From positions 31,990-95,989 of the forward strand of contig CAKPJC010000003.1 of NCBI GenBank assembly GCA_934162535.1: 64,000 bases of DNA. The letters run 5' to 3'. The stretch is from an uncultured Clostridia bacterium. Lineage in GTDB: Bacteria; Bacillota; Clostridia; TANB77; CAG-508. Positions 46,662 to 57,052 of the stretch are shown piece after piece; position 1 is the first letter of the stretch; the number at the start of each line of letters is the position of its first letter. The notes beneath the pieces were generated by a model. It was not told where the DNA came from, ran no database searches, and worked only from the letters and a program-made list of their open reading frames with translations. Made by a program: the position numbers and the translations under genes.

Positions 46662-46940
46662 AAAGATATTTAAAATTAAATATCAATATAATACTGAAAT
46701 AATAAATTTTATATAAATTAAATAATAATAAATTATTAAATAAAAAATTATAATTTATTATTATAAAGTAATAAATAAATATATTATTAATAGATTAGTA
46801 AAAAAACATGTTAAAATAAATAAATAATTATTTATTTAATATTTAGATAAAAACGAAAAAATAATAATAGATATAAAAAGAAAAATTAATAGATAGTTAA
46901 ATTGGATTAAATATAATTATTTAATATATTTTAATCAAAT

Positions 46941-47250
46941 AAAAAAACAATTACAAATATGAAAAATTTTTTTATAGATAGAATGGCGCCAATTAATATA
47001 ATTAAATCCGAAAGATAGAGTGCAGGTAAAAGATTTAATAAGAAACAATGAACTGGAAATAAAAGTAAATACAATAGAAGTATAAAAAATAAAATATAGG
47101 TAGATGCTTAGGGACAACTTGAAGATAATTAGAATGCATATTGTACGGTAAAATAAAAATGTTCAAAATAAATATTATAAACGAAATGAAAAAGGTAGAT
47201 ATATTTGGTAAAAATAAATGCAAAAAATTATTGACAAAGATTAGACATAA
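46941..47250 (+). repeat. Repeat unit C core
   Basis: Close to B. Frame from about 47131 is open for 40 codons (ECILYGKIKMFKIN...VDIFGKNKCKK). Confidence 0.82.
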
Positions 47251-47519
47251 TTTAAAATAAAAAATATATTCAAAATAAAATAACAAAATAATATATAAAC
47301 ATTTTATTTTAATATAAAGTAAATAATAAGAAATATAATTTATTATTATAAATATTAGAAATAAAAATTATATCAAAAATATATAAATAAATATTAGTAA
47401 TAAAATATAATACATTTTAATAATAAAGAATTAAAAAAATATAGTATTTATATTATAAATTTATAAAAAATAAATATGTATGATATATAATTATGCAAAA
47501 TTATAAAAATATTTTTATT

Positions 47520-47810
47520 TATAAATATTTTATAATGATTAATAAAAATAAATTCAAAAGATAGACAGTACATGAATGATAAAAACAAAAAAATAAATGG
47601 AAATAAAAGTAAATATAATAGTTGAGAGAGAAATCAAAAGCAAGTTAAACTTTAGGGACGACTAAAAAAAGATTAGTATATGTAATGTATAAAAAAATAA
47701 GAATGATTAAAACAATGATAATAATAGCACTTGAAAAATGGATATAGCTGGTAAATGAAAATTTAAAAAATATTGCTAAAAATAAATAATAATTACAATT
47801 ATGAATCATA
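47520..47810 (+). repeat. Repeat unit D core, diverged
   Basis: Keeps GGAAATAAAAGTAAATAT, TTTAGGGACGACTA and AATGGATATAGCTGGTAAA. Part reads VEREIKSKLNFRDD before a stop. Confidence 0.7.
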
Positions 47811-48109
47811 GAAGACCTTAGAGATTAAATAACAAAATAATATTAAATTATTAGAATATGTATAAATAAAAAACAGATAAATTATTTTTATAAAGTAATA
47901 AAAAAATAATTGTATTATAAATATTGGTAAAAAATCATATCAAAAATAAATAAATAAATATTTATTTATTTTATTTAAAAAAAAGAATATAACCAAAAAA
48001 TAATGGAGAATTAAATATAAAAATTAAATGTTAGCAATGTTAATTAATATATTTTAATATAATTAATTATTAACAGCATTTTTTGTTATAAAATATAAAC
48101 CAAATTTAT

Positions 48110-48410
48110 TTTTACATAAAATAATAAAATCCATAGTATTTAATAAAAATAAATATGAATGTTAAAAAAGATATAAAAGAACTGGAAATAAAAGTAAGTA
48201 TAATAGCTAAGTAAAAAATAAAAAGTAAATTGAAGCCTAGGGATAACTTGGAAAAAGATAGTATATATAATGCATTAAAAAATAAAATTGGCTAAAGTTA
48301 CCGTAATAGAAGTATTTGAAAAAATGGATATACCTGGTAAAGTTAAATATGAAAAAGTTTATAAGGACAAAATAGTAATCACCAATATAAATCAAAAAAT
48401 AAATGTCATT
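48110..48410 (+). repeat. Repeat unit E core, partly open reading frame
   Basis: From ATG 48155 it reads KDIKELEIKV, one stop, KLKPRDNLEKDSIYNAL, then after a frame change AKVTVIEVFEKMDIPGKVKY and a stop near 48418. Looks like a broken small gene. Confidence 0.7.
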
Positions 48411-48729
48411 AAGAATTAAATAATAATAAAATAATGAAATATTAAAATTTATAAAAATTAAATAATAATAAATTATTAAATAATAAAAATAATATATAAT
48501 TTATTATTATAAGGTATAATAAATAAAAAATATTTATAGTATAAATATTAATAATAAAACCATATCAAAAATATAGAAATAAATTTTTATGTAATATTTG
48601 TCGTAAATATTCTTATAAAAATAAGATAAATATTTCTTGAAAAATAGATGAATAAAAAATCATACTTTGTATTTAATTAATTAATATAATATTAAAAATA
48701 AAATAATCTATTAATTATATAATAAAAAA

Positions 48730-48980
48730 CAATAATCAAAGTCCATGGATAAAAATAGAAAAAAAATTTATAAAACAGAAAAAAGTATAGTATAAAATTA
48801 TAAAAAAATATGGAAATATATGGGACAAAAAAAAGAAGAGTAATGGAAAAATACAACTAACAACATTAGGGAAATATGGAAATTTTAACTATACATTAGA
48901 ATTTGGACATAAAAAGACAAACGAAAAAACATATAAATTGTACAAGTTTTTTTACCATAAAAGTGGAAATACTTTATAGT
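48730..48980 (+). repeat. Possible repeat unit F, most diverged
   Basis: Landmark position fits (628 bp after E). About 60 codons are open without a start (contains LTTLGKYGNFNYTLEFGHKK). Weak similarity to A-E. Confidence 0.45.
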
Positions 48981-49893
48981 TTATTTAGATTGAATAACAC
49001 ATTTAAAATGGTAATAAATAATAAAGAAAATTCCAACAATACACATGAACTAATGGAAATATAACTGGAAAAATACAATAAAAAAACATAAAAAAAAAAT
49101 TGAAAAAATATAAAATATAAAATAACAAGATAATATAAAGAATTTAGGGGATAGTTAAATTATATTACCATATTAATTTTATAATTATAATGTTTTACCA
49201 TAATGTATAAATGTAAAAATAAAAAAAATTAATTTCCAAAATAAAAAAATATATATAAATAATGATTTGCATATATTTAGAAATAAGTATATAACAAAAA
49301 AATGGAAAAAAGGTAACATCATATATTTTTTTTTTATAAAAAAGGAAAGTTTAATAGCTACGGATTCCAACAAAAATTTTATGTAACAAAAAAAGTTATT
49401 GGAAAAAATTAATTTTTGAAAAGTTCAAGGATTTTTAATAGATATGGAAAAATTTCACAACAATAAAATGGAAAAAATATTTGGAAAAATTAGTGGATAA
49501 TTTTACATAAGCCTAATATAGACTTTTAAAATGCTATTTAGCAATAACTTACATATGTGGCATATATTTCTTACTTTTAATAAAAAACTTTTTTTATTAT
49601 GATAATAATCTATTAAAACTAGTTTCCAGGAATTTAAATTATATAAAATTCCAAAAATATGAAATAATATAAAATTAAAAAAATAAAATGTATAAGAAAA
49701 AACCAAAAGATATTATTGAAAACATAAAAAATAAATATCAAAAATAATTAAAATAGAAATTTATAAAAAAAATAATTAAAATTAAATTAAAATAATAATT
49801 AAAATTAAATTGAAATAATAATAAATAAAATTTAATTTATATTAATTATAAAATTATAAAAAAATATAAATATAAATTATAAGGAGCAAAATT
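48981..49893. other. Gene-less A/T-rich DNA
   Basis: No ORF I can support. Fragments such as GATAGTTAAATTATATTA (about 49149) recall linkers of the array, so it may be its eroded end. Otherwise nothing recognised. Confidence 0.4.
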
Positions 49894-50598
49894 ATGAATT
49901 TAGAAAATACAATAAATAATGAAATAAAAATAAATAACAACAATTTTTTAAATAATGCATTAGGAAAAACAATTAATGGAGCAGTTGATATTGGATTAAG
50001 AGCTATTTTACCAGATTTAATAGAAAATCAAGTAATTGATATAAAAAATGCATTATTGCAAAACGGATTAAAAGAGGGAATAAAAACAGCAGTAGATTCT
50101 GCAATTAATTTTGGAAAAAGTATATATGGAATTGTATCAGGAAACTTCGAAAATATGAGCCAGATTAGACTTGCAACTGAAAAGGGTGGAATTATAGATT
50201 CACTATCGAGAGTAATAGATAAAGCCTGTAATAAAGCACATATAAATGGACATATAAATGGAACAACAAATTCATTAATAAAAAAAGGAAAAGATGTAAT
50301 ACTAAATAATATATCAAACAATATAAAAAAAGAAATAGATTCACAAACTTTTGAAGTAGAAAAATTAGAAAATTATGTTTCAAAATGGAAAGAAGGTTTC
50401 AATAATAAAGATTTTGATGTAATGCAAAAATATTATAAAAAAATTGATTCACAATTAAATAAAACAGTACCATTAGAAAAAATAATAAAAGAGGCAAGAG
50501 AACTAGAAAGCATACATAAGTTAATAGAAAACAATGGACATAACTTCAATATTACAGAGCTAGAAAAAGAAACAGCAAAAAATATAAATAATATATAA
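49894..50598 (+). CDS. Unknown 234-aa helical protein
   Basis: Not recognised. No signal peptide. Residues 20-110 alternate small and hydrophobic residues (KTINGAVDIGLRAILPDLI; INFGKSIYGIVSGNF), giving amphipathic helices; residues 110-130 hold HINGHINGTTNS; the rest is charged helix. AAGGAG lies 8 nt before ATG. Codon use matches neighbours. It lies in the accessory insert next to the T4SS pair and array, so it may be a substrate or a helper. No function is assigned. Confidence 0.7.
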   Translation: MNLENTINNEIKINNNNFLNNALGKTINGAVDIGLRAILPDLIENQVIDIKNALLQNGLKEGIKTAVDSAINFGKSIYGIVSGNFENMSQIRLATEKGGIIDSLSRVIDKACNKAHINGHINGTTNSLIKKGKDVILNNISNNIKKEIDSQTFEVEKLENYVSKWKEGFNNKDFDVMQKYYKKIDSQLNKTVPLEKIIKEARELESIHKLIENNGHNFNITELEKETAKNINNI

Positions 50599-50726
50599 AA
50601 ATGAAAGAAAAAAAGGAATAAAATACATAAAAAAAATCATAAAAAAATACTGAAAACCCTTGCAAAATAAGGAATGGTATAATATAATACACATGTAAAA
50701 GAAAAAAGAAAGAAGGAGAAAAAACG

Positions 50727-53177
50727 ATGGAAGAAAGACAAGATGGAAACATAATAAAAAGAGACATTGAGCAAGAAATGAGAACAGCTTACATAGATTA
50801 TGCAATGAGTGTTATAGTATCCAGAGCCTTACCAGATGTAAGAGACGGTTTAAAACCAGTACATAGAAGAATATTATATGCAATGCATGAAGATGGAATA
50901 ACATCTGATAAACCATACAGAAAATGTGCAAATACAGTAGGGTCCGTATTAGGACGTTACCATCCACATGGTGATGCATCAGTATATGATGCAATGGTAA
51001 GAATGGCACAAGATTTCTCAATGAGGTATATGTTAATTGATGGACATGGAAATTTCGGCTCAATAGATGGTGATGGAGCTGCTGCAATGAGGTATACTGA
51101 AGCTAGAATGTCAAAAATTGCAGAACAAATGATGGTTGATATAGAAAAAAATACAGTAGATTTTATGCCTAACTATGATGATAGACTACAAGAACCAACT
51201 GTATTACCTTCAAAAATACCTACATTATTAGTAAATGGATCATCGGGAATAGCTGTAGGAATGGCAACAAATATACCACCACACAATCTAACAGAAGTAA
51301 TAAATGGTATTATAAAAATAATTGATGATGATAATGTTACAGATGAAGACTTAATGCAAATAATAAAAGGTCCAGACTTTCCAACAGAAGGAATGATTCT
51401 TGGAATAGAGGGAATAAAAGAGGCATATAAAACAGGAAGAGGAAAAATAATAATGAGAGCCGAAGCTGAAATAGAGGAAATGAGTGGAAACAAACAAAGA
51501 ATTATAGTTTCATCATTACCATATCAGGTAAATAAGGCAAGATTATTGGAAAATATTGCAAAACTATGTAGAGAAAAAAGAATAGAAGGTATATCTGAAC
51601 TTAGGGACGAATCAGATAGAAATGATAGAGTAAGAATTGTAATTGAATTAAAAAGAGATGCTAATCCACAAGTTGTATTAAATCAACTATATAAAAATAC
51701 ACAAATGCAAGATACATTTGGTGTAATAATGCTTGCACTAGTAGATGGAGAGCCAAAGGTACTTACATTAAGACAATGTTTAGACTATTATATTGACCAT
51801 AGAAAAACTGTAATATTACGTAGAACTCAATTTGATTTAGACAAAGCATTAGCAAGAGCACACATATTAGAAGGATTAAGAATAGCGATAGACAACATAG
51901 ATGAAGTTATTGCAATAATAAGAAATTCATATGATGATGCAAAAGAAAGATTAATGGAAAGATTTGGTTTGACAGAAATACAAGCACAAGCAATATTAGA
52001 TATGAGATTAAAAACATTATCTGGATTACAAAGAGAAAAAATAGAAGAAGAATATAAACAGTTAATGGAATTAATTGAGAGATTAAGAGCAATTCTAAAT
52101 AGCGAAAAATTAGTATTCGATATAATAAAAGAAGAGCTTATAGAAATAAGAGACAAATATGGAGATGACAGAAAGACAAAAATAGTTGCAGCAGAGGGAG
52201 AAATTGATGTCGAAGACCTAATAAAAGAAGAACAAACAGTAATAGCTCTAACACACTTTGGATATATAAAAAGAATGCCAATAGATACATATAGAAGTCA
52301 AAAACGTGGAGGAAAAGGAATAACAGGAATAGCAACAAAAGAAGAAGATTTTGTAAAACAAATATTTACAGCTTCTACACATGACACAATACTATTCTTC
52401 ACAAATAAAGGAAAACTATATAAACTAAGGGGCTATGAAGTTCCAGAAGCTGGTAGAACAGCAAGGGGTACAGCAATTGTAAACTTATTAAGCCTGGATG
52501 CAGGAGAAAAGGTATCAGCAGTAATACCAATACAAAACTTTGCAGAAGGAAAATATTTACTTATGGCAACAAAAAATGGGCTAATAAAAAAGACTGCTCT
52601 TTCAGAATATAATTCAGCAAGAAAAACAGGACTTCAAGGAATAACATTAAAAGAAAATGATGAGTTAATAGGAGTAAGACTAACAGATGGACAAGATAAT
52701 GTAATACTTGTTACAAAAAATGGTATGTGTATAACATTTGAAGAAAAAGAAGTTAGACCAATAGGTAGAGTATCTCAAGGTGTTATAGGAATAAAAGTTG
52801 ATGATGATGATGAAGTTATTGGAATGGAATCAATAATATCTGGTGGAAAAGCTACACTTTTAGCAATTACTGAAAATGGATTTGGAAAAAGAACAGAATT
52901 GGATGAATACAGAGTACAGCTTAGAGGTGGAAAAGGAGTTATAACATACAAAATAACATCAAAAACAGGTAAATTAGTTGGGGTAAGAATAGCAACTGAC
53001 GATGAAGATGTTATGCTTATAACAGACAAAGGAACAATAATAAGACTAAAAGTAAAAGATATAAGTGTACTAGGAAGGTCTACACAAGGAGTAACATTAA
53101 TGAGGACAACAGATGGAGGAAAAGTAGTAAGTATAGAAACAATAGAACCAGACATTGAAAAAGAAAATGAAGAATAA
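50727..53177 (+). CDS. gyrA: DNA gyrase subunit A
   Basis: An 816-aa cutting subunit. Catalytic Tyr123 in MRYTEARM; quinolone region HPHGDASVYDAMVRMAQ with Ala84 where E. coli has Ser83 and Asp88 where it has Asp87; GyrA-box KRGGKGITG; six beta-pinwheel repeats to the end. AGAAGGAG lies 9 nt before ATG 50727. Forms A2B2 with GyrB. Confidence 0.98.
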   Translation: MEERQDGNIIKRDIEQEMRTAYIDYAMSVIVSRALPDVRDGLKPVHRRILYAMHEDGITSDKPYRKCANTVGSVLGRYHPHGDASVYDAMVRMAQDFSMRYMLIDGHGNFGSIDGDGAAAMRYTEARMSKIAEQMMVDIEKNTVDFMPNYDDRLQEPTVLPSKIPTLLVNGSSGIAVGMATNIPPHNLTEVINGIIKIIDDDNVTDEDLMQIIKGPDFPTEGMILGIEGIKEAYKTGRGKIIMRAEAEIEEMSGNKQRIIVSSLPYQVNKARLLENIAKLCREKRIEGISELRDESDRNDRVRIVIELKRDANPQVVLNQLYKNTQMQDTFGVIMLALVDGEPKVLTLRQCLDYYIDHRKTVILRRTQFDLDKALARAHILEGLRIAIDNIDEVIAIIRNSYDDAKERLMERFGLTEIQAQAILDMRLKTLSGLQREKIEEEYKQLMELIERLRAILNSEKLVFDIIKEELIEIRDKYGDDRKTKIVAAEGEIDVEDLIKEEQTVIALTHFGYIKRMPIDTYRSQKRGGKGITGIATKEEDFVKQIFTASTHDTILFFTNKGKLYKLRGYEVPEAGRTARGTAIVNLLSLDAGEKVSAVIPIQNFAEGKYLLMATKNGLIKKTALSEYNSARKTGLQGITLKENDELIGVRLTDGQDNVILVTKNGMCITFEEKEVRPIGRVSQGVIGIKVDDDDEVIGMESIISGGKATLLAITENGFGKRTELDEYRVQLRGGKGVITYKITSKTGKLVGVRIATDDEDVMLITDKGTIIRLKVKDISVLGRSTQGVTLMRTTDGGKVVSIETIEPDIEKENEE

Positions 53178-53179
53178 AA

Positions 53180-53218
53180 AATAGCAGTAGTTATAATAAA
53201 TGACTACTGCTATTTTTG
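53180..53218 (+). terminator. Terminator after gyrA
   Basis: AATAGCAGTAGT / ACTACTGCTATT perfect stem, then TTT. Confidence 0.85.
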
Positions 53219-53219
53219 A

Positions 53220-53250
53220 AGGGATTAATAAAAAAATTAATTCCTTTCAG
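53220..53250 (-). terminator. Terminator after the DnaI-like gene
   Basis: Minus strand GGAATTAAT/ATTAATCCC stem with T-rich loop and tail; converges on gyrA terminator. Confidence 0.65.
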
Positions 53251-53271
53251 TTTATAAAAATATATAATAAT

Positions 53272-54282
53272 CTATGTTTTTCTTTTAAATCTAATATCAT
53301 CACCAAAAAAATAATAAACATCATAAAATCCTGCTATTCGTGAACCAATACGTTCTTCATAAATTTTAAATATATTATTTATTCCTAAATTGGTAGAAAT
53401 AATAGTTTTAGTCACTCTATTATTCAAATTAAGTAATCTTGTATTTAAAATTGTAAACAATTCACTCAATTTCATACTATTAATACATTCTGTACCAAGA
53501 TCATCTATAATAAGTAAGTCAGACTCAAGAATATTTTTATAAAAATCTGAATCATTTGAATATTTATATTTGTTTAACTTATAATCAATAACAGATTCTA
53601 ACAAAACTGGAGCAGTTTGATAAAGTACATTTTTACCTTTTTTTATCATCTCATTTGCAATACAATTAGAAACGAAAGTCTTTCCTAATCCAGTATTACC
53701 AGTAAATAATAAATTTTTATAATCAGGATTATCGAAATTGTCGACAAATTCTAAACATTTTTTCTTTATACCGATAATATTATCTCTTGGAGATATATTA
53801 ATTTTATATTTCTCATAATTAACCTCATCTGAAAAAAGATTAGGGTTAAAAGAATCAAAGTTTTCTTTATCAAGGTTTGATATATTTGACTTATTATAAG
53901 AAATATTTAACAGTTTTTGCTTCAAACAAGGGCATAAAGCAGATTCTTTTCCTTCAAAACGAATGTAGCCAGTATCATTACATTTTTTGCATGAATATTG
54001 TGGTTCCAAATAGTCCTCTGGTAAATTATTCTTTGTAAAAATATCTTTCTTCTGCTTTTTTAAGTTCTCTACCTTATTATTTAAGTCTTCTAAAGAAGCA
54101 GAAGAGCCATTTAAGATGTTTTTGGCAGTTGTAATGGCAAATGTATTTAGTTCAGTTTCTATTTCACTTAAAACCGGAATTTTATTGTATAAAATTTTTT
54201 TTCTTTCATCAGCATCAAGCTCAGCTTGAGTTCTTTTATGTTCATAATCTGATAATAATTCGTTTAATATATTTCTAGACAT
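53272..54282 (-). CDS. Helicase-loader-type AAA+ ATPase (DnaI/DnaC-like)
   Basis: A 336-aa protein. N-terminal helical helicase-binding part; a zinc-type cluster with Cys98, Cys101, Cys117 and Cys119 (CKKCNDTGY...CPC); Walker A FTGNTGLGKTFVS; Walker B LLIIDDLGTE; C-terminal RIGSRIAGF Arg finger region. Same build as Bacillus DnaI. It overlaps the dnaD-like gene by 8 bp, so the two work together in loading DnaB helicase. Confidence 0.9.
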   Translation of the reverse strand: MSRNILNELLSDYEHKRTQAELDADERKKILYNKIPVLSEIETELNTFAITTAKNILNGSSASLEDLNNKVENLKKQKKDIFTKNNLPEDYLEPQYSCKKCNDTGYIRFEGKESALCPCLKQKLLNISYNKSNISNLDKENFDSFNPNLFSDEVNYEKYKINISPRDNIIGIKKKCLEFVDNFDNPDYKNLLFTGNTGLGKTFVSNCIANEMIKKGKNVLYQTAPVLLESVIDYKLNKYKYSNDSDFYKNILESDLLIIDDLGTECINSMKLSELFTILNTRLLNLNNRVTKTIISTNLGINNIFKIYEERIGSRIAGFYDVYYFFGDDIRFKRKT

Positions 54283-55291
54283 CAGTTACTCCTTTTTTAC
54301 TTGAATTATCTGTAAACTCAGTAGAATTTATATTGGGATTAGCATATAAAAATGCTAAATTATCATATTGCCTTTGCTCAAAAGAAGCTTTTGCAACTTG
54401 TTTTTCTAATTTTTTTGTATCTTTTTTCTGCTTGTTTCGCTGTTCAATAAAAGCAAGAATTTCATCTGGAGTTTTAAAACCTCTATCATGCCAGTCAGAA
54501 ATAATACTGTTGAAATATTCAAATGTTGGATTTGCCTTAAATATAGTTCTTTTCAAGGCTATTTCAATAATATTTAGATCATAACCATAATCAACAACCC
54601 ATCTTTCTATATAAGCCTCTTCATATTGTGTAAGTGATTGTTTACCTAGTTTTTTCATAATAGTTCTTTTTATTTTTAAAAGTTTCTCTTGATTTTGATC
54701 ATATATTTCTAAATCGTTCCATGTTTTAACATTATTAGAAGCCCATGCTTCTGCCACTTTTTGAACATAATTTTTATGAAGTGCAGAACGATTAAAAGAA
54801 TAATCAAACAAGGCTATCATGACCTGTTCATCAAATTGGTATTTACTAAACCATAAATCAATATCATTATACCAAGAAGGTCCCATAATACCTTGAAAAT
54901 ACGCATTATTAATATGATCAATAACTTTTGCTCTAGCCTTATTTTTAGCAACTTCGGCGACTTTTTCTGGAGAAGCAGTTAAATTTGGCTTATAAAGTTT
55001 ATTAAGAGTGACTTCTTGCAGATTGGAAATAATATAACCATTTGTTTTTTTCAGTATAAGGGAATTATTTTCCAAATAAGAAATGGCATCATTTATATCC
55101 TTCAATGAAATGGCAATTTTCTTTGTTAAATCATTTAATTTAATATCTCTATTATATTTTGATAAAAATACCATATATAAATAAACTTTTACACAATTCA
55201 CTGGCATCTGTGGCAAGTATTCTGCAAAAAAAATGTCGGGAATCATTGTCTCAGAAAATAATAATGGTAATTCAGATTGTTCTAGTTTCAT
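54275..55291 (-). CDS. DnaD-domain replication protein
   Basis: A 338-aa protein: a winged-helix N-terminal part (KVYLYMVFLSKYNRDIKLNDL) and two DnaD-like helical domains (about 145-210 and 220-290; VAEAWASNNVKTWNDLE and FEYFNSIISDWHDRGFKTP). GGAGG lies 6 nt before ATG 55291. In Firmicutes DnaD links DnaA to helicase loading at oriC, which suits its place in this region and its overlap with the loader gene. Confidence 0.88.
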   Translation of the reverse strand: MKLEQSELPLLFSETMIPDIFFAEYLPQMPVNCVKVYLYMVFLSKYNRDIKLNDLTKKIAISLKDINDAISYLENNSLILKKTNGYIISNLQEVTLNKLYKPNLTASPEKVAEVAKNKARAKVIDHINNAYFQGIMGPSWYNDIDLWFSKYQFDEQVMIALFDYSFNRSALHKNYVQKVAEAWASNNVKTWNDLEIYDQNQEKLLKIKRTIMKKLGKQSLTQYEEAYIERWVVDYGYDLNIIEIALKRTIFKANPTFEYFNSIISDWHDRGFKTPDEILAFIEQRNKQKKDTKKLEKQVAKASFEQRQYDNLAFLYANPNINSTEFTDNSSKKGVTDV

Positions 55292-55425
55292 TTTAAATCC
55301 TCCATAAGCTTTTTGTAAGATTATATACATTTTAGTCGATAAAATCAAGTTCAAAATAAAAAGAATTACAAAGGAAAAATTAGATAAAAATAGGTAAATT
55401 ATTAATAATTTTGTTTTTTTGAAAA

Positions 55426-55710
55426 CTAGAATTTTTTAAATAAATAAACTTTTGACCTTAAAAAATACTTTATGACATATTCTAAAACATAAATAAAGGG
55501 TTCTCCATTAAGTCCAATAATACTAACCAAAGTAATAGGAAAAACAAGTGAGATGAAAATAAAAATTTTAATATTCCAATTGTCAATAAGTAAATGCAAT
55601 ATTGAAAAAATTAATATTCCCCATACAATATTTACAATTAAAGTAGAATATGGAATAAATCCAAAAGCTTTAGTTTTAAAATTATAATTTTGTGGAATTA
55701 TAAACTTCAT
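55426..55710 (-). CDS. PrgI/TcpE-like membrane protein (set 2)
   Basis: A 94-aa protein: FIIPQNYNFKTKAFGF, two hydrophobic helices about 22-65, then a short soluble tail. Same layout as the set 1 PrgI-like gene; sequence differs. AAAGGAGG before ATG. First-to-last order: VirD4, VirB2, VirB6, PrgI, so it ends the operon. Confidence 0.7.
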   Translation of the reverse strand: MKFIIPQNYNFKTKAFGFIPYSTLIVNIVWGILIFSILHLLIDNWNIKIFIFISLVFPITLVSIIGLNGEPFIYVLEYVIKYFLRSKVYLFKKF

Positions 55711-55725
55711 AAAACCTCCTTTTTA

Positions 55726-56598
55726 TTATTTTTTGAAAAAGTTATTCACATTTTGAGTAAAAGTTGTGGAAACTCCACCTATGAAATCTCTTACAAATGA
55801 ATTTGCTTTTATAAGAGAATAAATTGCACCTATATAAATAAATTTTATAATCAAATTATCAGAGGAATAATCCATGGAAAATAAAATCAGTAGCACAATT
55901 GAAACAATAATTTGTATAAATAGAAGTGAAAACATATTTCTTGACCAAGCTTTAAAAAACCATGAAGTATTTTGTAAAATTAATGATAAGAATGCAAAAG
56001 GTGTAAGAAGTATAAAAATTTTTATCATAATATATCTAAATGAATATGTAAAAACAAGATTTAATAAAGACATGGTAAGTGTGGCTTTTATAATACCATC
56101 AAGTGAAAAAATGTTAAGTGAACTTGTTTTTACAGACATAAAAGAATTAACATCTTTTATTAATTCTGCAAAACAAATATTTTTATTAAACAAATCTTCA
56201 CCAATACCTCGAATAGCAAGAGATACAAAAGAGGTCAAATTTAATATTTGTCCAATAATGAAATATGAACTATTAATACAGATACAAAAAATAATACACT
56301 TTATAAAAAACTGATGTGGAGTTTCAATTTGAGTACATGTGAAATATGCAAATAGAAGCCTTATAGCATAGTATAAAATAATACCAAAAAGAAGAGAGTT
56401 AGCAATAACGAGCAAACCATTAGAAGCTGATGTGCCAAGAAGCTTGTCAAAATAAGAATCAGTAATAATATCTGAATTAATAAAAGTAATGTCATCAAGT
56501 ATGGAATAAAGGCTTTCATCAATAGAAGAGAAAAGGCCTTCAAGAATGGCATTAATTGTAGAAATAATAATAGAAGTGATATTTGAATTATTTTCCAT
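55726..56598 (-). CDS. VirB6/TrbL-like channel protein (set 2)
   Basis: A 290-aa polytopic protein with an N-terminal amphipathic start, then about six helices from residue 60 (GLLVIANSLLFGIILYYAIR; CTQIETPHQFFIKCIIFCIC). Shorter than the set 1 protein, as in compact Gram-positive systems. Lies 9 bp downstream of the VirB2-like gene; AGGAGG before ATG. Confidence 0.75.
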   Translation of the reverse strand: MENNSNITSIIISTINAILEGLFSSIDESLYSILDDITFINSDIITDSYFDKLLGTSASNGLLVIANSLLFGIILYYAIRLLFAYFTCTQIETPHQFFIKCIIFCICINSSYFIIGQILNLTSFVSLAIRGIGEDLFNKNICFAELIKDVNSFMSVKTSSLNIFSLDGIIKATLTMSLLNLVFTYSFRYIMIKIFILLTPFAFLSLILQNTSWFFKAWSRNMFSLLFIQIIVSIVLLILFSMDYSSDNLIIKFIYIGAIYSLIKANSFVRDFIGGVSTTFTQNVNNFFKK

Positions 56599-56606
56599 TT
56601 AACCTC

Positions 56607-56924
56607 CTATGCGATCAAAGATTGTATTGTGGATAAGATAAGATCAATAGCCAATATAAAAGCATAAGAAAATAAAGAGCCATTAATAAGTTTTTTTCCT
56701 GTTCTTATTTTTTCCTCATCTCCAAAGCTAAATTTTCTCATTAGAGCACCTGTACATACTGCAACAGCAGCAGCGGGGGTAGAAATTTTAATTATCCAGC
56801 TTTCTATATCTTGAAAGGCATTGTTTAACTTATTAACTAATTTTGGTGTTGCACCAAAAGATATGGTTGAAAATGTAATGATAAATATAATTATCAAAAC
56901 AAATGTATATAATATTTTTTTCAT
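56607..56924 (-). CDS. VirB2-like pilin (set 2)
   Basis: A 105-aa protein: signal peptide ending near SFGATPKL, two hydrophobic helices with a charged loop SFGDEEKIRTGKKLI. Fits the pilin layout of the three set 1 pilins but lacks their GS.EEKA motif. AGGAGG lies 5 nt before ATG. Confidence 0.7.
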   Translation of the reverse strand: MKKILYTFVLIIIFIITFSTISFGATPKLVNKLNNAFQDIESWIIKISTPAAAVAVCTGALMRKFSFGDEEKIRTGKKLINGSLFSYAFILAIDLILSTIQSLIA

Positions 56925-57052
56925 AAAACCTCCTAATATAATAATGTTAAGTCAAAGACTCAAGTTGAGCACAAACAAATGGAACTACGTTTTTTTTGTT
57001 TATAATAAGAAATTTCTACTTTCCTATTATTTATATAAAATTTACAATATTT

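Larger units (their letters stand above)
45573..48960. repeat. Tandem array of about six diverged ~600-bp units
   Basis: After the VirB4 stop there is no long ORF for 4.3 kb. Units recur with a landmark TTAGGGAC at 45872, 46500, 47108, 47652, about 48238 (CTAGGGAT) and 48866 (ATTAGGGA), a spacing of 544-628 bp. Each has an A/T-only linker (at about 45573, 46043, 46729, 47320, 47870 and 48470) with the inverted repeat ATAATAAATTAT/ATAATTTATTAT, then a core with GGAAATAAAAGTAAATA. Divergence rises from left to right. Units C and E read in one frame as related peptides (KKVDIFGKNKCKK; EKMDIPGKVKYEK) but have stops, so decayed gene copies are likely; an RNA or DNA-level role is not excluded. Confidence 0.85.

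Noticed and set aside
45715..47286. Minus-strand ORFs (60-105 codons) in the repeat array
   Set aside because: Very Phe/Ile/Tyr-rich, not kept open between close units A, B and C, and without ribosome sites; they are shadows of an A-rich strand.
45573..48960. CRISPR array
   Set aside because: Units are ~600 bp, diverged, and lack short identical repeats and unique spacers; no cas genes.
53742..53755. TTGTCGACAA palindrome as a Spo0A site
   Set aside because: Inside the coding part of the helicase-loader gene, not near a promoter.
53272..55291. DnaI/DnaD-like pair as plasmid or phage replication genes of the T4SS element
   Set aside because: Zn cluster, AAA+ core and DnaD domains match the usual Firmicutes primosome pair, and no phage or plasmid genes are adjacent; kept as chromosomal.
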